Origin: Paludibacteraceae bacterium
GTDB taxonomy: Bacteria > Bacteroidota > Bacteroidia > Bacteroidales > Paludibacteraceae
Reading direction: 5' to 3'
Length of the DNA stretch: 6,579 nucleotides
NCBI GenBank assembly: GCA_017960065.1
Contig: JAGCZK010000108.1
Location: 1 to 6,579, forward strand
This document shows, piece after piece, positions 1-5,674 of the stretch. A program made the translations under genes and the position numbers. How positions within the stretch are numbered: position 1 is the stretch's first letter; each line of letters begins with the position of its first letter. The notes below the pieces were generated by a model. That model saw only the letters and a program-made list of their open reading frames with translations, was not told where the DNA came from and made no database searches.

Positions 1-23
1 GGTAGATTCTGCAAAAAAAAACG

Positions 24-31
24 TAACTTTG
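24..31 (+). promoter_or_regulatory. Bacteroidota-type -7 promoter box (TAACTTTG)
   Basis: TAACTTTG fits the Bacteroidota sigma-70 -7 consensus TAnnTTTG exactly. It lies about 41 nt before the dapB ATG at 73, so transcription would start a few bases downstream (about 36-38) and leave a leader of about 35 nt. A run of nine A (13-21) sits just upstream and could act as a flexible, AT-rich spacer. I see no convincing -33 TTG element at the expected distance; the sequence near 3-11 matches only poorly. This is the only good promoter candidate for the five-gene + strand cluster. The call rests on the motif and its position alone. Confidence 0.6.
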
Positions 32-72
32 CGGCATGGATAACTTCCCCCTTGGGGACAATCGCAAAAAAC

Positions 73-792
73 ATGAAAATCGCATTGATCGGATACGGAA
101 AAATGGGGCACATCATCGAGCGCATCGCCATGGAGCGGGGCCACGAAGTTGTCAGCCGCATCGACATCGACAACCAGGAAGAATTTGAGAGCGCCGCGTT
201 CCGCAGCGCCGACGTCGCCATTGAGTTCACCGCGCCCAAGGTAGCGGTCGAAAACTACCGCAAGGCTTTCGCCGCCGGTGTTTCGGTGGTGTCGGGCACG
301 ACGGGCTGGACCGAGCGCATGCCCGAAATCGAAGCCCTCGTCAAGGAAAAGGGGCTGGCCTTCTTCTGGGCTTCCAACTTCAGCCTCGGCGTCAACATCT
401 TCATGGCCGTCAACTCCTACCTGGCCCGCATCATGAACCGGTGCCCCGACTACGACGTGGCCATGTCGGAAACCCATCACATCCACAAACTCGACGCTCC
501 CAGCGGCACCGCCATCACCCTGGCCGAAGGCATCCTGAAGGAACTCGACCGCAAATCGGGCTGGGAACTGGGCAAGCAGGCGTCGGCCGCCGACAAGCTG
601 CCCATCGAAGCCATCCGCGAAGGCGAGGTGCCGGGCATCCACAGCATCCGCTACGAATCGGCGTTCGACTCGATCACCATTACCCACGACGCCAAAAACC
701 GCGAAGGCTTCGCCCTCGGAGCGGTACTGGCGGCCGAATTCACCTGCGGCAAGAAAGGTATGCTCAAAATGAGCGACATGCTCGCTTTCTAA
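73..792 (+). CDS. dapB: 4-hydroxy-tetrahydrodipicolinate reductase (DapB)
   Basis: This 239-residue cytoplasmic enzyme reduces the dihydrodipicolinate intermediate to tetrahydrodipicolinate with NAD(P)H, in the diaminopimelate/lysine pathway that feeds peptidoglycan. The N-terminal Rossmann fold shows the nucleotide-binding GYGKMG motif at residues 7-12. The GTTGW motif is at 75-79. The family signature around residues 132-146 contains H135, H136 and K139, which match the catalytic His and Lys of E. coli DapB (H159/K163), followed by the substrate-binding G145-T146. It is shorter than the E. coli protein (273 aa), and from memory this compact form is usual in Bacteroidota. The ATG at 73 is chosen because it places the Rossmann strand at residues 2-6. 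An in-frame TTG at 52 would only add seven residues. The start is preceded by an A-rich stretch rather than a Shine-Dalgarno site, as is common in this phylum. lepB follows after 10 nt. Confidence 0.97.
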   Translation: MKIALIGYGKMGHIIERIAMERGHEVVSRIDIDNQEEFESAAFRSADVAIEFTAPKVAVENYRKAFAAGVSVVSGTTGWTERMPEIEALVKEKGLAFFWASNFSLGVNIFMAVNSYLARIMNRCPDYDVAMSETHHIHKLDAPSGTAITLAEGILKELDRKSGWELGKQASAADKLPIEAIREGEVPGIHSIRYESAFDSITITHDAKNREGFALGAVLAAEFTCGKKGMLKMSDMLAF

Positions 793-802
793 TTCACAGA
801 CT

Positions 803-2263
803 ATGACGCAAAACCAACCCTCCCCCTCGGGCTCTCTGGGCCAGCGCATCCGGCAGGCCAGTGCCAAACAATGGATTTTGTTTGCCCTGGTCACGGTCGT
901 GTTCTTCTTGTTCCTCTACTGGCACGGCGGCTGGTGCTGGGCCTGGATCGAACTGCTCTGGTTCGACCTGTACATCACCAAATACATTCCCTGGACCTGG
1001 TGGAAAAAGATTCGGAACAAAACCCTGTACCAGGTGTTCAGCTGGATCGACGCCATTGTGTTTGCCTTGGTGGCCGTGTATTTTATCAATGTGTACCTGA
1101 TGCAGAACTTCGTCATCCCGTCGTCGTCGCTCGAAAAGACCCTGCGCGTGGGCGACTACCTGTTCGTCAGCAAGTACCACTACGGACCGCGCGTGCCAAT
1201 GACGCCGCTTTCGTTCCCGCTCGTACAGAACACCTTTCCGTGGGGAGGAAAATCCTACCTCGAAAAACCGCAGTGGGACTATCGCCGTCTGACCGGTCTC
1301 GACACCATTAAAGCCATGGACATCGTCGTCTTTAACTTTCCGGCCGGCGACACCGTGTGCACCCTGGTGCCCAACCCCGACTACTACCAATTGTGCTCGA
1401 TGTACGGCCGCGAAGCCGTCTGGAACAACCCGCAAGTGTTCGGCGAGGTGGTATGGCGCCCCGTTGACCGCCGCGAAAACTATGTGAAACGCTGCGTGGG
1501 CCTGCCCGGACAAACCCTCGAAATCAGAGACCGGCACATCTACATCAACGGCCAAGCCCAAGAAGAGACTCCGGGGATGCAGCAAAACTATTGGGTGGTC
1601 ACCGACGGCCGCGAACTCACGGGCGAACAGTTTGACCGCCTGGGCATCAACCTCGACGACCGCCACCGCATCGACAAGCGCAACCAATCGTACGACTTGT
1701 CGTGGGTCGTTCCGATGCTCGGCGCGTCCGACAGCACCCTGAACCCGACGGCCCCCGCCTACCTGCTGCCGATGACCGAATCCATGGCCCGACAGGCCGC
1801 CGCGCTGCCCAACGTGCACAGCGTGACGATCGATTCGCTGCTGAGCAAGATGGAGCAGCAGGTGTATCCCGACGCCTCCTTCGGCTGGACGCGCGACAAT
1901 TACGGACCGGTTTACATTCCCCGTAAGGGAGAAAGCATTCCGCTCAACGAACATAACTGGAAACTCTACCGCCGCCTCATCGAAGTGTACGAAGGCAACC
2001 GGGTCGAGGTCAAAGACGGCCGCTACCTGATTAACGGAACGCCTTGCTCGGAGTACACCTTCGGCATGAACTACTATTGGATGATGGGCGACAACCGCCA
2101 CAACAGCGCCGACTCGCGCTACTGGGGGTTCGTTCCCGAAGACCATGTGGTCGGCAAACCGCTGTTTGTATGGCTGTCGGTGGAGAAAGACCAGCCGCTG
2201 TGGAAGTTGGGCAAACACTTCCGTTGGAGCCGGATGTTCAGATCGGTAGAGCGTTTGCAGTGA
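803..2263 (+). CDS. lepB: Signal peptidase I, long Bacteroidota form
   Basis: This 486-residue inner-membrane protease (family S26) removes signal peptides from Sec-exported proteins. Hydrophobic segments lie at about residues 23-40 and 82-100, with a Trp-rich hydrophobic stretch at about 43-58 between them. The catalytic Ser/Lys dyad is visible. Box B has the IPSSSL motif, with S109 equivalent to E. coli S91. Box D has the YVKRCVGLPG motif (227-236), with K229 as general base. Box C is the DIVVFNFP stretch (173-180). Box E is GDNRHNSADSR (429-439). About 190 residues separate boxes D and E, so the catalytic core is split by a large insertion that makes the protein much longer than E. coli LepB (324 aa). 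I recall proteins of this length as typical in Bacteroidales. The ATG is 10 nt after dapB. The stop codon overlaps the GTG start of the next gene. The exported protease two genes downstream is a likely substrate. Confidence 0.96.
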   Translation: MTQNQPSPSGSLGQRIRQASAKQWILFALVTVVFFLFLYWHGGWCWAWIELLWFDLYITKYIPWTWWKKIRNKTLYQVFSWIDAIVFALVAVYFINVYLMQNFVIPSSSLEKTLRVGDYLFVSKYHYGPRVPMTPLSFPLVQNTFPWGGKSYLEKPQWDYRRLTGLDTIKAMDIVVFNFPAGDTVCTLVPNPDYYQLCSMYGREAVWNNPQVFGEVVWRPVDRRENYVKRCVGLPGQTLEIRDRHIYINGQAQEETPGMQQNYWVVTDGRELTGEQFDRLGINLDDRHRIDKRNQSYDLSWVVPMLGASDSTLNPTAPAYLLPMTESMARQAAALPNVHSVTIDSLLSKMEQQVYPDASFGWTRDNYGPVYIPRKGESIPLNEHNWKLYRRLIEVYEGNRVEVKDGRYLINGTPCSEYTFGMNYYWMMGDNRHNSADSRYWGFVPEDHVVGKPLFVWLSVEKDQPLWKLGKHFRWSRMFRSVERLQ

Positions 2264-2910
2264 GCACGGTGTTATTGACGGGCGGGTACCTGTGCGACAT
2301 CCGGCACTATAGCAAGATGCTGCACTACGGGTCGGTGGCATGGGAGACGTGTTGCAGCTACCACAAGCAGACCCTGCGCAACCGCTGCCGCATCCTGACC
2401 GCCGACGGGGTGGCCGACCTCTGCATTCCGGTGGTCAAGCCCCACGACGGGCACTGCCAGACCCGCGAGATGCGGGTGGCCGACGAGCCCTGGCAAAAAC
2501 TGCATTGGGGGGCCATCCAGGCGGCCTACAACAAAAGTCCGTTTTTGCTGTATGTGGCCGACGATTTGGAAAGGTTGTACCAAAAGCGCTACCGGTTTTT
2601 GGTGGATGTGCAACAGGACTTTCACGCCCTGGTTTGCCAATGGATGGGCCTGAGTTTTGCCGAAGTGCGCACCAGCGAATACCAAAAGCAGGCGCCCGAC
2701 GACTACCGCAGCCTGACCGACTACAAGCATTCGAAGGAGGACCCGCATTTTGTGGCCGTTCCCTATTGGCAGGTGTTCGCCGGCAAGTTCGGTTTCACCC
2801 CCAATTTGAGCATACTCGACCTGCTGCTCAACACCGGGCAGGAGGGCCGCATAATTTTAAGACAATGTTATCGCGACTGCGCCATATTCTCGTCGTCGGA
2901 CTGCTGCTGA
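2260..2910 (+). CDS. WbqC-family protein
   Basis: This predicted 216-residue soluble protein has the full WbqC-family pattern. Residues 34-43 carry a YHKQTLRNRC motif. Residues 78-96 carry the WQKLHW...AYNKSPF block. Residues 169-193 carry the YWQVFAGKFGF...LSILDLLLN block that normally ends the domain. WbqC was named from an O-antigen cluster and the family tends to occur near surface-polysaccharide functions, but its biochemical role is unsettled, so no reaction is assigned. The start is the GTG at 2260, which overlaps the lepB TGA. It places the domain's first strand (TVLLTGGYL, 3-11) at the N-terminus; no in-frame ATG lies between it and the conserved core. Residues from about 202 onward are read from the region that also encodes the next protein's signal peptide. 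This tail includes C203, C207, C215 and C216 and lies outside the family core. I recall WbqC genes following lepB in other Bacteroidales. Confidence 0.9.
   Translation: MSTVLLTGGYLCDIRHYSKMLHYGSVAWETCCSYHKQTLRNRCRILTADGVADLCIPVVKPHDGHCQTREMRVADEPWQKLHWGAIQAAYNKSPFLLYVADDLERLYQKRYRFLVDVQQDFHALVCQWMGLSFAEVRTSEYQKQAPDDYRSLTDYKHSKEDPHFVAVPYWQVFAGKFGFTPNLSILDLLLNTGQEGRIILRQCYRDCAIFSSSDCC
2851..2864 (+). promoter_or_regulatory. AT-rich start region before the protease gene
   Basis: ATAATTTTAAG stands out as an AT-rich patch in GC-rich surroundings, and it ends a few bases before the protease ATG at 2865. Bacteroidota often start translation without a Shine-Dalgarno site and with an unstructured A/T-rich region, so the simplest reading is a translation-initiation region inside the WbqC coding sequence. 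TAATTTTA (2852-2859) also matches seven of eight positions of the TAnnTTTG promoter box. However, a start site from it would fall on or next to the ATG, and no -33 element is visible, so an internal promoter is the weaker reading. Confidence 0.35.
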
Positions 2911-5027
2911 GCCTGCTGCCCGCACTCGCGCCGGCCCAAAAACGCAGCGCCGGCCTGCCCTACGGCTTGTCGGGCGGCCCTGCCTTGCGCAAAGCGGCGC
3001 CGCTGCCCTTTGTCAGCCTGCCGGTCGATACGGTGCCACATGTACCCGACGGCCCGCTGCGCCGCTGCTATGCCGGCAATGTCTGCCAGCTGGGCGTGGA
3101 TGTGCTGCGCGACGGACAATACCAGACGACCGACTCGCTCGAGATCTGGCGCATCGGATTCCGCTCCAGAGGCGCCGCCTCCATCAGCCTGATTTTTTCG
3201 ACGTTCGACCTCGACCCCCATTCGGGGATTTACCTCTACTCGCCCCAAGGCGAAGTGATACACGGCCGCTACGGTGCCGACAACGCCCTCGGCGACAAAC
3301 CCGTACCAACCAGCCCGCTGCCGGGCGACAGCCTCATCGTCGAATACCAGGTGCCGAAGGGAGCCCGCCGGGGCGCATTGGTGGTGGGCGAAGCGGCCCA
3401 CAATTTTGCCCCCGTGCGCAGTGTCGCCGACTTCGGATCATCGAACTCCTGCTCGCCCCACAGCAACACCGACCCCGCGCTGGCCGAAATCGAGCGCGCC
3501 GTCTGCCACCTGTATATCTGCGACCGCTCGTCGAGCTGGTTCTGCACCGGCACGCTCATCAACTCAGACTCGCACCGACCTTTTGTCTATACGGCCGCCC
3601 ATTGCTACGACGGCCAAAGCTACGAAGCGGAAAGTCTGGCCCAGCGCACCGTGGTCACCTTCAACTACGAGGTGCCGGCCCGCGACACGCTGGTGCAGGG
3701 CAGCGAAGAATGTTCGTTGGCGGGCACCACGCTCCGGGTCAAAGACCAACGGCTCGACTGCGCCCTGATTGAATTGGGCGAAATGCCGCCCAAAGACTAC
3801 CGCCCCTACCTGGCCGGATGGAGCCGCGAGGCGCTTCCGCTCGGCGACTACACCAGCATCCAGCACCCCAATGGCGATGTCAAGCGCGTCAGCTACACCT
3901 CGCAACAGCCAATTGTTTCGACCTTCGCCTCCGGCTATACCACCAACGCCTTCTGGAAAATCAACACATGGGGCACCGGCACCACCGAAATCGGTTCGTC
4001 GGGTTCGGGTCTGTTCAACCCCGACATGCTGCTGATTGGTGCCCTTACGGGCGGATATTCGTATTGCAACGACCCCCACAACGACTATTACAGCCGCCTC
4101 GACATCGACTGGGAGTGGGAGGCCGATTCTTCGCGCCAACTGGCCTACTGGCTCGACCCGACCAACGAGCGGATGCGCCTCGAGGGCTACGACCCCTACG
4201 CCGAACGCCACAGCTGCCAGCGGGTGACCAACCTGGCACCCGACGAACGGCCCGTCAGCCTATACTGCGACAACCGGCGCGAAGGCTACCTGTGCGGACA
4301 CAACCGGGCACAGATTGCCGAGTACGCCGAACACTTTGAATTCGAATCGGAAAAGACCCTGTATGGCGTGTACCTGATGGTAGGTTCGGGAGCCTACGAC
4401 GCGCGGTGCCCCATCCAGGTCAAGGTCTATGCCGACCAGGGCGGTCTGCCCGGCAGCCTGTTGGCGCAAGCCGACTTTGCACCCGAGTACTGGATGCTTT
4501 ACCGCGGCAACGTCAACTCCTATTACAAAGACATTTACGACAGTAAGGAAAACTACCTACGCTTCGGCACGCCCCTGCAAATCGGCACGGCCTGCCACAT
4601 TGCCTACGCGCTCGACTACAGCGGCCTCGCCGCCCGCGACAGTTTTCATGTACTGGCCGTCGCTTCGCCCTACTCCACCGCCCTGTGGTTACAAGAGGAC
4701 CAATGGCAGTCGTTCGACGACAGCCCCTACACCGGCTCCGGGGTCAAGCTCTGGATAGAGCCGGTAATTAGCGACAAGGACCTGACGCCCGTCGCCGAGA
4801 CGCAGGCCGCCCCCCATCTGACCGTATGGCCCAACCCGAGCCATGGCGCTCCCTGGCGCTTTTCCGACGGACAGGCCTATCGCTACCGGCTCTACAACCT
4901 GTCGGGCCGACAAGTGCTTTCGGGCGAAGGATCCTGCATTGAACCGCCCGCACAAGCCGGGCTCTACCTGCTAACCTACCAAGGCCCGGCCGGCAACGGG
5001 ATAATCAAAGTCATGGTATCGCGATGA
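2865..5027 (+). CDS. Secreted lysyl-endopeptidase-like serine protease with T9SS sorting domain
   Basis: This 720-residue secreted trypsin-fold (S1) protease resembles Achromobacter lysyl endopeptidase (API) and the Lys-specific, T9SS-exported PepK of Porphyromonas gingivalis. A signal peptide spans residues 1-24: basic LRH, hydrophobic LLLSLLPA, then an APA site before Q25. A probable propeptide runs from 25 to about 190. The catalytic domain (about 191-445) has H246 in TAAHC, D298 in LDCAL and S379 in IGSSGSG. D407, in a DYYSR stretch, aligns with API Asp225, which gives Lys specificity. C196/C401 and C227/C247 match API disulfide pairs. The WLDPTNERM stretch (429-437) matches the API C-terminus of the domain. 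An unassigned beta-rich region fills about 464-640. The last 70 residues are a type A T9SS sorting domain with a WPNPS motif (655-659), an LYNLSGRQV strand and a terminal KVMVSR. The reading frame is open upstream to 2340, but that part only shadows the WbqC gene; the ATG at 2865 is set by the signal peptide. The cleavage specificity is inferred from alignment by memory. Confidence 0.9.
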   Translation: MLSRLRHILVVGLLLSLLPALAPAQKRSAGLPYGLSGGPALRKAAPLPFVSLPVDTVPHVPDGPLRRCYAGNVCQLGVDVLRDGQYQTTDSLEIWRIGFRSRGAASISLIFSTFDLDPHSGIYLYSPQGEVIHGRYGADNALGDKPVPTSPLPGDSLIVEYQVPKGARRGALVVGEAAHNFAPVRSVADFGSSNSCSPHSNTDPALAEIERAVCHLYICDRSSSWFCTGTLINSDSHRPFVYTAAHCYDGQSYEAESLAQRTVVTFNYEVPARDTLVQGSEECSLAGTTLRVKDQRLDCALIELGEMPPKDYRPYLAGWSREALPLGDYTSIQHPNGDVKRVSYTSQQPIVSTFASGYTTNAFWKINTWGTGTTEIGSSGSGLFNPDMLLIGALTGGYSYCNDPHNDYYSRLDIDWEWEADSSRQLAYWLDPTNERMRLEGYDPYAERHSCQRVTNLAPDERPVSLYCDNRREGYLCGHNRAQIAEYAEHFEFESEKTLYGVYLMVGSGAYDARCPIQVKVYADQGGLPGSLLAQADFAPEYWMLYRGNVNSYYKDIYDSKENYLRFGTPLQIGTACHIAYALDYSGLAARDSFHVLAVASPYSTALWLQEDQWQSFDDSPYTGSGVKLWIEPVISDKDLTPVAETQAAPHLTVWPNPSHGAPWRFSDGQAYRYRLYNLSGRQVLSGEGSCIEPPAQAGLYLLTYQGPAGNGIIKVMVSR

Positions 5028-5674
5028 AGTACAAGACCAAAGGCATCGTCCTCAAATCGACCCGTTACCGCGACAACGACCGCATCGTACAGATTTACAC
5101 CCAGGATTTCGGGAAAGTGTCGTATCTGGTACACGCCCCCGCCAGCAAGCGCTCGGTGTGCCGCACCCCTTACCTGCAGGCGCTGAGCGTGCTGTCGCTC
5201 GAGGTCGATCACCACGACAAGCGCGAGTTGCAACACATTGTGGAGACCAGCCCGCTGGAACTCCATCCCGGCATCTTGGCCGACCCGCTCAAGGCCGCCA
5301 TTGCCTTCTTCATGGCCGACCTGGCCGCCGCGGCACTGTATTCGGCCGATCAAGACGAAGATTTGTTTGATTTCCTGGAGGATTACAGCCTCCGGCTGGA
5401 TCGTTGCGAGGAGGGAATTGAACTTTTTCCGGTCAACTTTGCAGTGGCCCTCATGGGGCACATCGGGTTTTACCCGACCGACAGCCCGCACAACGACTTC
5501 GTGGGGCTGCTAAACCAAGACGACCGCCTGCTCTTTCAGACCGTCTGCCAAAACAAGCTGACCGCACCGCAAAGCGCCAAAGCCCTCCGGCTGATGCTGC
5601 AGTACTTCCGCTACCACTTGGCGTCAAACTTCCGGTCCGACAGTGTGGAAATGCTGTTGGAGATGCTCCGCTAA
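5024..5674 (+). CDS. recO: DNA repair protein RecO
   Basis: This 216-residue protein is a RecO mediator, which with RecR loads RecA onto SSB-coated single strands in the RecF pathway and anneals complementary strands. The N-terminal OB fold is recognisable from KTKGIVLKSTRYRDND (4-19) through IYTQDFGKVSYLV (24-36) and the APASK loop (39-42). The helical C-terminal domain follows from about residue 85, with the LKAAIAFFMADLAAAAL helix (89-105), an HIGFYP motif (146-151) and a terminal YFRYHL...VEMLLEML segment (194-215). No CxxC zinc-binding pairs are seen. It is somewhat shorter than the roughly 240 residues I recall for Bacteroides RecO; the missing length is between residues 150 and 195, not at the ends. 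The ATG overlaps the protease TGA as ATGA, which suggests translational coupling. The last 51 nt overlap the convergent glycosyltransferase gene. Confidence 0.92.
   Translation: MKYKTKGIVLKSTRYRDNDRIVQIYTQDFGKVSYLVHAPASKRSVCRTPYLQALSVLSLEVDHHDKRELQHIVETSPLELHPGILADPLKAAIAFFMADLAAAALYSADQDEDLFDFLEDYSLRLDRCEEGIELFPVNFAVALMGHIGFYPTDSPHNDFVGLLNQDDRLLFQTVCQNKLTAPQSAKALRLMLQYFRYHLASNFRSDSVEMLLEMLR

Noticed and set aside
36..72. ATG at 36 and TTG at 52 as alternative starts near dapB
   Set aside because: The ATG at 36 is out of the dapB frame and coincides with the expected transcription start. The TTG at 52 only adds seven residues before the Rossmann strand.
794..2341. 515-codon open frame on the - strand opposite lepB
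   Set aside because: It lies exactly antisense to a complete, motif-bearing lepB. The translation is rich in V, A, H, R and G without recognisable motifs, as expected for a shadow frame in GC-rich DNA.
2340..2864. Upstream in-frame extension of the protease frame
   Set aside because: The translation (rich in P, R and G) is an out-of-frame reading of the WbqC gene, and it would bury the clear signal peptide that starts at 2865.
3564..4211. 215-codon open frame on the - strand inside the protease gene
   Set aside because: It is antisense to the catalytic domain that carries the His, Asp and Ser triad; no motifs of its own.
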